Notes: generated from the letters alone by a model not told the origin. 64,000 nt of DNA from Paraburkholderia silvatlantica (GCF_003096715.1 NZ_QEOL01000005.1:248001-312000), one strand, 5' to 3'. Numbered from the stretch's first letter, positions 28,603 to 36,827 are shown. A program made the numbers and translations.

Positions 28603-28992
28603 GACTAACCTCCGATATCTTTTGTGGGGAGCCATCGCATCGGCGTGGCCCATACCGACAATGTATGCTGGCGGAAGGTAAGGGTAAATACTTAGATGGC
28701 GAATTCAGTGTTCTCCTGGCGACAACAATCGGGTACGAAATTTCCAGAAGTATTGCGCGAGGCGCGTGCAATAAGGCGAGAAGCCCGCGAGTCGTCTGGC
28801 CCTGAAAGTTCACGGGATTATTGCAAAATCCGCAACTCCAATTCGCTCGAATCGGTCTGTATCCGGCTGGACCACTTGCCTAGAATCCACTCACAGCCAG
28901 CCGATGCGGCGAGTCGCAGCGAGCCGGCCGGGCACGACAGGGTATGCACCGTCGTTGCGCATCGACGCTAAATAATTTCGGAGGTTGTAATC
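28603..28992. other. Divergent spacer between two DUF4148 genes
   Basis: This 390-base region must hold the promoters of both flanking genes. It is noticeably less G+C-rich than its surroundings. TAGAAT near 28881 is a plausible -10 for the plus-strand gene. Open frames crossing it lack signal peptides or ribosome-binding sites and are not called. Confidence 0.4.
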
Positions 28993-29283
28993 ATGAAGTC
29001 GCTTCTCAAGGCTGTTGCCCTCACTGTCGCCCTGGCTGCTCCGCTGGCCGCTTTCGCTCAGGCCGATCAAGGTCTGACCCGCGAGCAAGTGCGCGAGCAA
29101 CTCGTCGAATTCCAGCAAACGAGCCGCAATCAGGCTGCAGTCGCCACCCAGACGGCCGCGCCGGTCGCCCGGACTGACGGCTCGTTTGGCGGCGTGAGCA
29201 ACTCGACGTCGGTTGCGGGCGCCCGCTATGTGTCGGAAGCGGCTCGCACTGGTCCGCAATCGGTGTACTTCGGCGGTGAGTAA
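28993..29283 (+). CDS. Exported DUF4148-related protein
   Basis: A 96-residue exported protein with signal peptide MKSLLKAVALTVALAAPLAA ending in AFAQA. It has the shortened DUF4148 motif GLTREQVREQLVEFQQTSRN; the usual GYDPxDW part is missing and is replaced by a Ser/Ala-rich C-terminus. GGAGG precedes the ATG. Function is unknown. It is probably an inverted paralogue of the gene at 28339. Confidence 0.78.
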   Translation: MKSLLKAVALTVALAAPLAAFAQADQGLTREQVREQLVEFQQTSRNQAAVATQTAAPVARTDGSFGGVSNSTSVAGARYVSEAARTGPQSVYFGGE

Positions 29284-29319
29284 GCGCGGTCGGTAGTCAT
29301 CAGATAGTCAGCGGATAAA

Positions 29320-29350
29320 AACGGCCCGCGATGTCGATTCGCGGGCCGTT
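29320..29350. terminator. Bidirectional terminator
   Basis: AACGGCCCGCG (29320-29330) and CGCGGGCCGTT (29340-29350) form an 11-bp perfect stem with A residues on the left and T residues on the right. It lies between the convergent DUF4148-related and ferredoxin genes. Confidence 0.75.
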
Positions 29351-29379
29351 TCGCATCTGGGAGCCGTGCTTTGTTGCCG

Positions 29380-29706
29380 CTACATGGCTTGCGCCTCCGG
29401 CACGTCGAGCACGAGGTCCGTGCGCGCGACGGCCACGCAGGTCAGCACATAGCCCTCGGCTTTTTCCTCGCGGCTCAATCCGGGCCACTCGATCGTGAAG
29501 CTCACTTGGCCGCTCACCACGCGGCACAGGCAGGCGCGGCAGGTGCCGTTGCGGCACATGCGCGGCAGACGGATGCCCTCGAACGCCGCCGCTTCGAGCA
29601 AGGTCAGCTCGGGCGGCGCTTCGAAGCTGCGCCCGAGCGGCTCCACGCGCACGACGGGCACGCGCATCGAGTCGTCCCGCAAGCTCTCGCGGCTCAAGTC
29701 GCTCAT
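29380..29706 (-). CDS. [2Fe-2S] ferredoxin coupled to the iron transporter gene
   Basis: A 108-residue plant-type ferredoxin. The cluster motif is Cys-x4-Cys-x2-Cys in RMCRNGTCRACLCRV, with the fourth cysteine in GYVLTCVAVA about 30 residues later. It is an electron carrier. The ATG at 29706 overlaps the stop of the upstream transporter gene (ATGA), so translation of the two is probably coupled. I infer that it donates electrons for mobilising or moving iron handled by that protein, by analogy with bacterioferritin-associated ferredoxin. The analogy is functional only; the sequence family is different. Confidence 0.85.
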   Translation of the reverse strand: MSDLSRESLRDDSMRVPVVRVEPLGRSFEAPPELTLLEAAAFEGIRLPRMCRNGTCRACLCRVVSGQVSFTIEWPGLSREEKAEGYVLTCVAVARTDLVLDVPEAQAM

Positions 29707-30833
29707 GAAAGCGACACCCCGAGCAGCCGCCCCGCGCCCGCCGTGAACGCCGCTGCGGCGAGCCCGATCACGATCTGCCGGAACGCCGAGAACGTTGCGC
29801 TGCGCCCGTTGAAGAGCGACGTGAACACGCCGACGAGGGCGAGCCCGCACGCGCTCAGCGCCACCGACTGCGCGATGGCCGTGACGCCGTGCGCCCACAG
29901 GAACGGGGCGGTTGGAAACGCCGCGCCGAGCGAGAAGAGGCAAAACGAGACGGCCGCGGCCGACCACGGATTGCCGCCCAGCTCTTTCGGGTCGATGCCG
30001 AGTTCCTCGCGCGCGAGCGTATTGAGCGCCTCGTCCTTGTTGCGCATGATCTGGGCGGCCACCCTGCGCGCTTCATCGGGCTCGACGCCCTTCGCCTGAT
30101 AGATGAGCGCGAGCTCGTGGCGCTCGGCGTCCGGCGTATGCTCGAGTTCGTCGGCTTCCTTCGCGAGCTGCGTGCGCGCAAGCTCGCGCGCGTTGGTCAC
30201 CGAAAGCCATTCGCCGAGCGCCATGGAGCAGGCGCCCGCCACGAGGCCCGCAAGCCCCGTGAGCAAAATCGTGCGGTTGACGCTGCCGGCGCCCGCCACG
30301 CCCATGATCAGGCAGAAGTTCGAGACGAGCCCGTCGTTCGCACCCAGCACCGCTGCACGCAGATCGTTGCCCGACGTCACGCCCTTGTGCCACGACTCGG
30401 CGGCGCCGATTGCTTCGCCGTGGCCGTGTCCGGGCTCGCGCTTGTTCGCGGCAATCGCCTGCACGATGGCGGCATGCTGCTGTTCCTGGGCGGAAAGCCT
30501 TTCGGCGCCGGGTTCGCGCGCGTAGCGGTCGCGGTCGGCGTATTCGGCGGCGGCGACGGTGGGCAGCACGAGCGAAGGGCCGAACGTGCGCGTGAGCACC
30601 TGCAGCAGGCGGGTTTTTGCGCTGCGCCGATGCGGCCGGGGCGTGACGCCGTTGGCCGCGAGCTTCTCGCGCCAGACGCTCGCGTGCTCGCGCTCGGAGG
30701 CGGCGAGTTCGGCGAAGATGCGGCGGCGCTCGTCGTCTTTCTCGACCGCGGATAGCGTGTCGTAGACGGCGGCGCTGTCGAGTTCGTCGGCGAGATTGCG
30801 CCGGAAGCGGTTGATTTCCTGAGCGGAGGCCAT
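29703..30833 (-). CDS. Ferritin-like/VIT1 fusion iron transporter (MbfA type)
   Basis: A 376-residue membrane protein. The N-terminal 140 residues are a rubrerythrin-like four-helix domain with diiron ligands in YDTLSAVEKDDERRRIF, ASEREHASVW and SAQEQQHAAIV. The C-terminal part is a CCC1/VIT1 transporter (NDLRAAVLGANDGLVSNFCLIMG, GACSMALGEWLSVTNARE, then three hydrophobic helices). This Er-VIT1 architecture is known from MbfA of alphaproteobacteria, which exports iron and protects against iron and peroxide stress. The same role is inferred here. The stop overlaps the start of the ferredoxin gene. Confidence 0.87.
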   Translation of the reverse strand: MASAQEINRFRRNLADELDSAAVYDTLSAVEKDDERRRIFAELAASEREHASVWREKLAANGVTPRPHRRSAKTRLLQVLTRTFGPSLVLPTVAAAEYADRDRYAREPGAERLSAQEQQHAAIVQAIAANKREPGHGHGEAIGAAESWHKGVTSGNDLRAAVLGANDGLVSNFCLIMGVAGAGSVNRTILLTGLAGLVAGACSMALGEWLSVTNARELARTQLAKEADELEHTPDAERHELALIYQAKGVEPDEARRVAAQIMRNKDEALNTLAREELGIDPKELGGNPWSAAAVSFCLFSLGAAFPTAPFLWAHGVTAIAQSVALSACGLALVGVFTSLFNGRSATFSAFRQIVIGLAAAAFTAGAGRLLGVSLS

Positions 30834-30920
30834 GGGGCGCGGTGCGGGAAGCGATTCGCCAAGCTTACCCTGGTGCCGCTGTGGCCAGAAGCCTCGCCTT
30901 GCTCCAACTGGCCGGTGCGC

Positions 30921-32906
30921 TCAGCGGCGCTGACGCAGATGCCGATAGACCGTGTTGCGCGCGAGCCCGAGTTCGCGAGCCGCCGCCGAAACATTGCCGC
31001 TGTGGCGCGCGAGGGTCTCTTCGATGAGCCGCGTTTGCCAGACGGCGAGGCGCGCGGGTTCGCGTTCCGTGTCGCTCGTCTGGTCTTCAGCCGTCGCATC
31101 GGCGAGCGGCTCCGCGCAGTCGCTCGCGGGGCCGCAATCGTGCATGAGGTCTTCGGGCAGATGGTCCATGTCGATGGCGTCTTCGCCTTCGGCCATGATC
31201 GCCGCCGTGCGCAGCGCGCTGGCGAGCTGACGCAGATTGCCCGGCCAGCGGCAGCGCGCGAAGCACGCCCGAACCGCCGGCGTGAGACGCGCGGGCGCGC
31301 CCGGCACCTCGCGCCGCACGATCTCGAGCATGCGGGCGACGAGCGCGTCGAGGTCGGTGCGCTCGGCCAGCGCCGGCAGCGTGACGACGAGGCCGTTGAT
31401 GCGGTAGTAGAGATCTTCGCGGAACGTGCCTTCGGCGATCATCGCGCGCAGGTCGCGGTGCGTCGCGCAGACGATGCGCAAATCCACCGGCATCGCGCGC
31501 GTGCCCCCGAGCGGCACGACGGCGCGTTCCTGCAACACGCGCATGAGCCGCACCTGTTGTGCGAGCGGCATGTCGCCGATTTCGTCGAGAAAGAGCGTGC
31601 CGCCATGCGCCTGCGCGATCTTGCCGGCGCTGCCGCGGCGCTTCGCGCCCGTGAACGCGCCGTCCTCGTAGCCGAACAGCTCCGCTTCGATCAGCGTGTC
31701 GGGCAGGGCGGCGCAGTTGAGTGCGACGAACGGCCCGTCGCGGCGCGGCGAGTCGCGATGCAGCGCCCGCGCGAGCCATTCCTTGCCGGTGCCGGTGCGG
31801 CCGAGCACGAGCACGGGGATGTCGCGGCCGCGCACGCGCGCCACGCGCTGCAGGGCGGCGGCGAGCCGCGCGTCGCCGGTGTCGAGTTCGGCGAGCGTAG
31901 GCTGCGGCGCGGTGTCGGCGGCGTTGGGCCCTTTCGCCTGGACGGGCGCGGGCGTGTACGGCGAGCGGGACGTTTCGGCTACGGCGCTGCGCGCGAACGT
32001 AGCGACGCCCGACGTAGCGACGCCCGACGTAGCCGCGCCGGGCGTGGCGCGCGCGATCACGCGCACGCCGCTTGGCAGCGCGAGCGTGAGCGGCTCGCCG
32101 CTCGCGCGCATGAGCTGTTGCATGAACGCCGCGAACGGCTGGCCGAAGAGCGCCGCGAACTCGCGCTGCTGCAGCTCGGCAAGCGGCGCGCCGAACTGGA
32201 ACAGGGCGCTGCGGTTTGCGCAGAGCAGCGTGCCGTCGGCCGAGAATGCGGCTAATCCTTCGTAGAGCGTACCAATGAATTCCGCGCGCGCATGAAACTG
32301 GAGCCGGATGGCATCGGCGAATTCGGTGTTGAACAGATGGTTCTCGATCATCTGCGCCGACATGCGCACGAGCGCGAGCGTGTGCTTGTGAAAATCGCGC
32401 GACTCGCCGCTCACGTCGAGTGCGCCGAGCGTGCGCCCGTACGGATCCGCGATCGGCGCGCACGAACAGGTGAGGATGTGATTGGCGCGCAAAAAGTGCT
32501 CGCCCGCATGCACCGTGGTTGGCTGGCCGTCCACGAGCGCCGTGCCGATCGCATTCGTGCCCCGATGCTGCTCGGCCCACGAAACGCCCGGGCGCAGCGC
32601 GACGCGCTGCGCTTTCTCGACGAAGTCGCTGTCGGCGCAGCTATGGAGGATCACGCCGTTGCGATCGGTGAGCAGCACCATGCTCTGCGTATCCACGATC
32701 TGCGCGTGCAACGCGTCCATGACGGGACGCGCCTGGTGATAGAGCGTGCGGTTCGTGTCGATCAGCTCGCGCAGGTCGGCGGCGGCCAGCGCGTCGAAGT
32801 CCGGCGCTTCGGTGGCGCGCAGCCCGAGTGCGCGCGAGCGCGCGTGAGCCTGCGCGATGGCGTCCGCGCGGGCCGCGTCGTGCGGCGTGACGGGGCGTCG
32901 GGTCAC
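30921..32906 (-). CDS. Sigma-54-dependent activator, AcoR type
   Basis: A 661-residue enhancer-binding protein. It has an N-terminal GAF sensor (QSMVLLTDRNGVILHSCADS, WAEQHRGTNAIGTAL), a PAS-like segment and an AAA+ domain with Walker A GRTGTGKEWLA, GAFTGAK for sigma-54 contact and GGTLFLDEIGDMP. A Fis-type helix-turn-helix at the end (HSGNVSAAARELGLARNTVYRHL) completes it. Sigma-54 is needed for its targets. A GTG at 32906 with GGAG upstream is the chosen start. The GAF-AAA+ linker contains a short three-copy repeat. No target operon with a clear -24/-12 promoter is adjacent. Confidence 0.88.
   Translation of the reverse strand: MTRRPVTPHDAARADAIAQAHARSRALGLRATEAPDFDALAAADLRELIDTNRTLYHQARPVMDALHAQIVDTQSMVLLTDRNGVILHSCADSDFVEKAQRVALRPGVSWAEQHRGTNAIGTALVDGQPTTVHAGEHFLRANHILTCSCAPIADPYGRTLGALDVSGESRDFHKHTLALVRMSAQMIENHLFNTEFADAIRLQFHARAEFIGTLYEGLAAFSADGTLLCANRSALFQFGAPLAELQQREFAALFGQPFAAFMQQLMRASGEPLTLALPSGVRVIARATPGAATSGVATSGVATFARSAVAETSRSPYTPAPVQAKGPNAADTAPQPTLAELDTGDARLAAALQRVARVRGRDIPVLVLGRTGTGKEWLARALHRDSPRRDGPFVALNCAALPDTLIEAELFGYEDGAFTGAKRRGSAGKIAQAHGGTLFLDEIGDMPLAQQVRLMRVLQERAVVPLGGTRAMPVDLRIVCATHRDLRAMIAEGTFREDLYYRINGLVVTLPALAERTDLDALVARMLEIVRREVPGAPARLTPAVRACFARCRWPGNLRQLASALRTAAIMAEGEDAIDMDHLPEDLMHDCGPASDCAEPLADATAEDQTSDTEREPARLAVWQTRLIEETLARHSGNVSAAARELGLARNTVYRHLRQRR
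31995..32039. repeat. Three 15-bp in-frame repeats in the activator linker
   Basis: Three tandem units close to CGACGTAGCGACGCC lie inside the sigma-54 activator gene. In the protein they read GVATS-type pentapeptides (ATSGVATSGVAT) in the flexible linker ahead of the AAA+ domain, so copy-number change would keep the frame. Confidence 0.75.
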
Positions 32907-33026
32907 TCGTGTCTCCGGTCGTTTTGGCGCTACGCTGCGGCGCAGCATGGCAAGTGCGCGGGCGGCGCCTTTGGGGCAGTTCATGGTACAGGATACGCGG
33001 CGGCTGCCAATTCGGGTTGAAGCGGG

Positions 33027-33070
33027 GTTCAGGCCGGGTTCAGGCCGGGTTCAGGCCGGGTTCAGGCCGC
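33027..33070. repeat. Four tandem 11-bp repeats
   Basis: Four head-to-tail copies of an 11-bp unit, GTTCAGGCCGG, lie upstream of both the sigma-54 activator (minus) and the small membrane protein (plus). They are too short and too regular for CRISPR, and the role is unknown. Confidence 0.8.
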
Positions 33071-33168
33071 GACGGTGCCTCGACTGCGCCTTGAGTTTAC
33101 CGGCGCGGATGCCATGATGAAGGTGAGGGCGCATTCGCGTCGCGCCCCCGCTGAGTAGGGAGTTCGTC

Positions 33169-33390
33169 ATGGTGCACGGCGAATTGAGGATCGTGGCATC
33201 GGTGCTCGCCACGTTCGTTGCGCTCTTTGGCCTCGGGTATGCGATTGACGGATTGATCTTCGACGAGAACAACGTCGTGCTCTCCGGAATGGTGACCGTG
33301 GCCCTTGGGATCGCCGCGTTCGTGGTGATGCTCACCCTGCACCCGAAAGACCTCGAAGATCTCGATCAGCACCGGCATCGCGAGTCCTGA
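33169..33390 (+). CDS. Small two-helix membrane protein
   Basis: A 73-residue protein with two hydrophobic segments, IVASVLATFVALFGLGYAI and VLSGMVTVALGIAAFVVML, and a charged, His-rich C-terminal tail (HPKDLEDLDQHRHRES). It is predicted to lie in the inner membrane with the tail in the cytoplasm. No known family is recognised with confidence. Confidence 0.65.
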   Translation: MVHGELRIVASVLATFVALFGLGYAIDGLIFDENNVVLSGMVTVALGIAAFVVMLTLHPKDLEDLDQHRHRES

Positions 33391-33735
33391 CGCGCCCGGG
33401 CGGCGCGCGTGGTGCGATGCGGCAACCGGCGCAGCGCGTTGGCGCAGGGCCGGGGAGGAGCGTGTTTGTGCGCGCAACGGCGCACGCGCATGCTGCACGC
33501 GCAAAAAAGGGATCAGACGAGGACGCCGCTGGCTATTTCAGGTGCGTGACAACGTCGACCTTGCGGGCGGCAGGAAGTCGTCTAAAGTGAATCCAATCAA
33601 CCTGCGCGAACGTGTCGTTCGCAACGGTTGGTGTTGATCCGCGAGAGCCGGATCGGGGTGTTCCCAGGCACCAGCCTGGGGCAGCCCGGGAACGGATGAA
33701 CGCGGCCTGTTCACCCTCCACCAAAGGCGACCCCC
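33391..33735. other. Intergenic region upstream of the DUF1488 gene
   Basis: This 345-base gap contains no credible protein gene. Its 3' 130 bases hold the structured leader described at 33606-33693 and the ribosome-binding site AAAGGCGA just before 33736. The 5' part shows nothing recognisable. Confidence 0.5.
33606..33693 (+). ncRNA. Structured leader with three stem-loops and a contiguous three-way junction
   Basis: In 88 bases upstream of the DUF1488 gene there are three consecutive hairpins: GCGAAC/GTTCGC (33606-33622), GATCCG/CGGATC (33636-33654), and an outer GTTCCC/GGGAAC (33660-33665 with 33688-33693). The third encloses two further hairpins, AGGC-ACCA-GCCT and GGG-GCAG-CCC, with no unpaired bases between them. 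CCCAGGC/GCCTGGG offers a mutually exclusive 7-bp hairpin. This could be a cis-regulatory leader of the gene at 33736 or an independent RNA. It fits no riboswitch class I recognise. Confidence 0.45.
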
Positions 33736-34026
33736 ATGCAGATCATGTTTCCGAATGAGGTGCCCGAGTACTCGGGCCCAGACCTGACCTTGGCGTTTCC
33801 GGCGATGATCGATGGCGAGCGGGTGGAGTGTCTGATCACGGCGGCGGCGCTGGAAGATCACTTCGGGGCGGCTTCGCCGCGCGCCGAAGACATGCTCAGC
33901 GCGTTCGACCATCATCGCGATCGCATCGAGGCTTGCGCGCGCCGTTTGCTCTCCGAAACACGTGCGCAGTGTCTCGTGCTGCGCAGCGGCTACGTGCGTT
34001 TCGTGCAGGCCCACGCCAACGCGTAG
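33736..34026 (+). CDS. DUF1488 protein
   Basis: A 96-residue cytoplasmic protein of the DUF1488 family. The conserved pattern is visible as LTLAFPAMIDGERVECLITAAALEDHFGA followed by EDMLSAFDHHRDRIEACARRLL. The molecular function of the family is unknown. It is preceded by an unusually structured leader and followed by an intrinsic terminator, so it is probably a single-gene transcript. Confidence 0.82.
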   Translation: MQIMFPNEVPEYSGPDLTLAFPAMIDGERVECLITAAALEDHFGAASPRAEDMLSAFDHHRDRIEACARRLLSETRAQCLVLRSGYVRFVQAHANA

Positions 34027-34039
34027 TCAACATGGAAAC

Positions 34040-34062
34040 GCCCGCCAGAAGCGGGCGCTTTC
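34040..34062 (+). terminator. Intrinsic terminator of the DUF1488 gene
   Basis: GCCCGC (34040-34045) pairs with GCGGGC (34051-34056), loop CAGAA, followed by GCTTTCC. The T-run is short, so strength is moderate. Confidence 0.55.
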
Positions 34063-34163
34063 CGTGCAACTGAATCTTCTTGCCGCGCCCGTTGGGGCGC
34101 GGCGTTCGTTTACGCGTGTGGCGCCTTGCCGCCAGGGCCTGTTATCAGCGTGAACAGGCCCTG

Positions 34164-34697
34164 CTAGATCATGCGGCGCAGCGTGTTGTCGCGGAATACG
34201 ACATGATGCGCAATCGCCGCGAGCGCGTGCAGTCCGACCACCCAATAGAACAGATTGCCGATCAGTTCGTGTGCGTCCTTGAGGAACTTGCGCGCGGCCG
34301 GGTCGGGGCCCATGAGCGCGATCTGCAGGTCGAACCCCGCGAGCGTGACCGGATGGCCGCCGGCGTTGATCATCAAAATGCCGAGGAGCGGCTGCACGAA
34401 GATGAAAAGGTAGAGCGCGAGATGCACGAGGCGCGAGAGAAACGACAGCAGCGCGTTCGAGTCGATCTCCGCGGGCGCGCCGCGCCAAAGACGCCACGCG
34501 AGGCGCAGCACCGCGAGCACGAGCACGAGCGAGCCCGCCCAGAAGTGCACGTTGCTCCAGAACACGCGGCTGTCCGTGCCCTTGGGGCCGCGCACCTCGA
34601 TCGCCAGCCAGGCGAGCGCGACGAGCAGGAAAATGACCCAGTGAAAGAAGATGGCGGGCTTCGTGTAGCGTTCCGTTGCGGCGGTGTAGGTTGCCAC
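34164..34697 (-). CDS. Cytochrome b561-type di-haem membrane protein
   Basis: A 177-residue inner-membrane protein with four transmembrane helices. Candidate haem ligands are His19 (AIFFHWVIFLL), His51 (NVHFWAGSLVLVLAVLRL), a histidine in LVHLALYLFIFVQPLLG and one in FYWVVGLHALAAIAHH, the bis-His arrangement of bacterial cytochrome b561 (CybB-like) proteins. It is expected to move electrons between quinol and a periplasmic acceptor such as superoxide. The gene stands alone. Confidence 0.87.
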   Translation of the reverse strand: MATYTAATERYTKPAIFFHWVIFLLVALAWLAIEVRGPKGTDSRVFWSNVHFWAGSLVLVLAVLRLAWRLWRGAPAEIDSNALLSFLSRLVHLALYLFIFVQPLLGILMINAGGHPVTLAGFDLQIALMGPDPAARKFLKDAHELIGNLFYWVVGLHALAAIAHHVVFRDNTLRRMI

Positions 34698-34814
34698 GTG
34701 GCGGCTCCTGTCTGCGGGGAATCTGACGATAGTTCCCTATGATAAGGAGGACCCGCCTTGCGGGGCAGTCATGCGGCTGCGAAGTTTGATACTGATGCGG
34801 GGCGCCGGCGAATC

Positions 34815-34847
34815 GAAACAAAAAGGGTGGCGCGAAGCCACCCTTTT
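34815..34847 (-). terminator. Terminator of the purine permease gene
   Basis: On the minus strand an 11-bp stem (34837-34847 with 34821-34831) closes on a 5-base TTCGC loop and is followed by TTTTTGTTTC-like sequence. It lies five bases beyond the permease stop codon. Confidence 0.8.
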
Positions 34848-34851
34848 GCCT

Positions 34852-36153
34852 CTACGCGTTGCCGAGATAAAAAAACCGGAACAGGAATACGGCGGCGATG
34901 ATCCACACGATCAGTTTCACGTCGCGCACACGGCCCGTGAGGAGCTTCAGGCCCGCATACGAGATGAAGCCGAACGCGACGCCGTTGGCGATCGAGTAGG
35001 TGAACGGCATGGCAAGCGCCGTGAGGGCCGCGGGCACGACTTCGGTGGCGTCGTCCCAGGGCAGATCGGCGAGTTCGCGCAGCATCAGGCACGAGACATA
35101 GAGCAGCGCTGGCGCCGTGGCGTAGCCCGGCACGACGCCCGCGAGCGGCGCGACGAACAGGCAGGCGAGGAACAGCACGGCCACGGTGAGCGCGGTCATG
35201 CCGGTGCGGCCCCCCGCCTGCACGCCCGAGGCGCTTTCGATATACGCCGTGGTCGACGAGGTGCCGAGAATCGAGCCCGCGAGAATCGCGCTGCTGTCCG
35301 CGAGCAGCGCGCGGTTCAGGCGGTGCATCTTGCCGTGCACGAGCAGGCCGGCCCGGTTGGCCACGCCCATCAGCGTGCCGGTCGCATCGAACAGTTCGAC
35401 GAGGAAGAATACGAGCACGACGTTGAGCACGCCCGTGGAGAGCGCCGCCTTGATGTCGAGCTGAGCGAAAGTCGGCATGATCGACGGCGGCGGGGAGAAG
35501 ACGCCGTGAAACTGGTTGCCGCCGAAGAAGAACGACAGGATCGTGACACCCACGATGCCGATCAGGATCGCGCCGCGCACCTTCAGCACATCGAGCGTGA
35601 CGATCGCAAAGAAGCCGATGATCGCGAGGATCGTGTGCGGATCGTGCAGGTTGCCGAGCTCGACGAGCGTGGCCGGGCTGCCGACCACCACGCCCGAAGT
35701 CTTGAGCGAGATGATGGCGAGGAAGAGGCCGATACCCGCTGTGATCGACACGCGGATCGAGTGCGGGATGCCGTTGACGATGGCTTCGCGCACGCGCAGC
35801 AGCGTGACGATGAAGAACAGGCACCCGGAGATGAACACCGCGCCGAGCGCGGCCTGCCACGTGAAGCCCATGCCCTTCACGACCGTATAGGCGAAATACG
35901 CGTTCAGGCCCATGCCGGGCGCGAGCGCGATGGGGTAATTCGCGTAAAGGCCCATGACGAGCGAGGCGAGCGCCGCGACGAGGCAGGTGGCGACGAAGAC
36001 ACTTTCCTTCGGCATGCCGGCGTCGCCAAGAATGGCCGGGTTCACGAAGATGATGTAAGCCATCGTGAGGAAAGTCGTGATACCGGCGAGCAGTTCGGTG
36101 CGCAGGTTGGTGCCTGCTTCTTCGAAACCGAAATAGCGTTTGATGGCGTCCAT
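34852..36153 (-). CDS. Purine permease, AzgA-type NCS2 family
   Basis: A 433-residue inner-membrane proton symporter for adenine, hypoxanthine or guanine. The family N-terminus is present (RYFGFEEAGTNLRTELLAGITTFLTMAYIIFVNPAIL), as are YANYPIALAPGMGLNAYFAYTV, the FDATGTLMGVANRAG loop and GTSSTTAYIESASGVQAGGRTGMTAL, which contains substrate-site residues of AzgA/AdeP proteins. The ATG at 36153 gives the normal N-terminus. It is monocistronic with its own terminator. Confidence 0.9.
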   Translation of the reverse strand: MDAIKRYFGFEEAGTNLRTELLAGITTFLTMAYIIFVNPAILGDAGMPKESVFVATCLVAALASLVMGLYANYPIALAPGMGLNAYFAYTVVKGMGFTWQAALGAVFISGCLFFIVTLLRVREAIVNGIPHSIRVSITAGIGLFLAIISLKTSGVVVGSPATLVELGNLHDPHTILAIIGFFAIVTLDVLKVRGAILIGIVGVTILSFFFGGNQFHGVFSPPPSIMPTFAQLDIKAALSTGVLNVVLVFFLVELFDATGTLMGVANRAGLLVHGKMHRLNRALLADSSAILAGSILGTSSTTAYIESASGVQAGGRTGMTALTVAVLFLACLFVAPLAGVVPGYATAPALLYVSCLMLRELADLPWDDATEVVPAALTALAMPFTYSIANGVAFGFISYAGLKLLTGRVRDVKLIVWIIAAVFLFRFFYLGNA

Positions 36154-36483
36154 GAAGATCGGGCCCTTGAGAGTCGAGCGGGTTGTTCGCTGCTTGTTTG
36201 TGTGGTGTCTTGCGTATAGCCGGCGCCGGCGGGTCCTCGACGCGCCCATGCGCGCGCATGCCGCAGCGCGCGGCTACGGGCGCGATTGTAAACAATTGTC
36301 CGGCGAACGCAGAAAAGCCGTCATGAACGTGGAACGGGTACAACAGCGCGCGTTGCGGCGGCAAGCGTGAGAGGGCGCGGCGAGTTGCGCCGCTGGCGGG
36401 AGGCAATGGGCACGGCCGCCCGCAGGCACCAGGCGTTGCATCGCCCGGCGCCGGGTTACCGCGGCCGGCCTGCAATCAGGCGA
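36154..36483. other. Intergenic region upstream of the purine permease
   Basis: These 330 bases separate two minus-strand genes. The part next to 36153 must hold the permease promoter and leader, but I see no purine-riboswitch-like fold or clear hairpin with a T-run. Open frames across it are low-quality shadows. Confidence 0.4.
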
Positions 36484-36753
36484 TCACTGCTGCATTTGAC
36501 CGGCTGGAGCGCCATATCCGGCGCGCGCCGCACGCCGTTGCGCGACGATCGCGCCGGCACGTTGCGCGTTTTCCGGGTAGTCGATCCAGTCGAGCGGATC
36601 GTAGCCCGCCTGCCGCCATTCGATGAGATCCGCGCGGACCTGGGCTCGCGTCAGCGGTTGTGAGGGATCGTACGGCTGGGCCGCCGCCGCAGCCGAAGCG
36701 AAGCCGCACGCTGCGGCGAGGACACCGAGCGCTACACGCACAGGGGAGTTCAT
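36484..36753 (-). CDS. Exported DUF4148 protein
   Basis: An 89-residue exported protein. Signal peptide MNSPVRVALGVLAAACGFAS ends near AAAAAQ. The mature part has the complete DUF4148 motif LTRAQVRADLIEWRQAGYDPLDWIDYPENAQRAGAIV. It is the third member of this family in the window. ATGs at 36768 and 36753 are both possible; I prefer 36753, because the former abuts a perfect palindrome. Function is unknown. Confidence 0.8.
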   Translation of the reverse strand: MNSPVRVALGVLAAACGFASAAAAAQPYDPSQPLTRAQVRADLIEWRQAGYDPLDWIDYPENAQRAGAIVAQRRAARAGYGAPAGQMQQ

Positions 36754-36769
36754 GGCAAGGCCTTTCATA

Positions 36770-36813
36770 TTAGGGATATCCCTAAAAGTATAGGCACTAT
36801 CTCACTAACTCAA
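36770..36813 (-). promoter_or_regulatory. Promoter with perfect 16-bp palindromic operator
   Basis: On the minus strand TTGAGT (36808-36813) and TATACT (36787-36792) form a -35/-10 pair with a 15-base spacer. Immediately downstream, at the expected transcription start, is the perfect palindrome TTAGGGATATCCCTAA (36770-36785). A protein bound there would block the DUF4148 gene. Confidence 0.55.
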
Positions 36814-36827
36814 AGGGGGATCGAGGA

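Noticed and set aside
30834..30920. Sigma-54 (-24/-12) promoter for the iron transporter operon
   Set aside because: No TGGCAC-N5-TTGC-like sequence was found, so control of the operon by the adjacent activator is not supported.
33027..33070. Possible CRISPR array
   Set aside because: Units are 11 bp and directly adjacent with no spacers, and there are no cas genes.
36154..36483. Purine riboswitch ahead of the AzgA-type permease
   Set aside because: No three-way junction with the conserved purine-riboswitch loop bases is visible in either direction.
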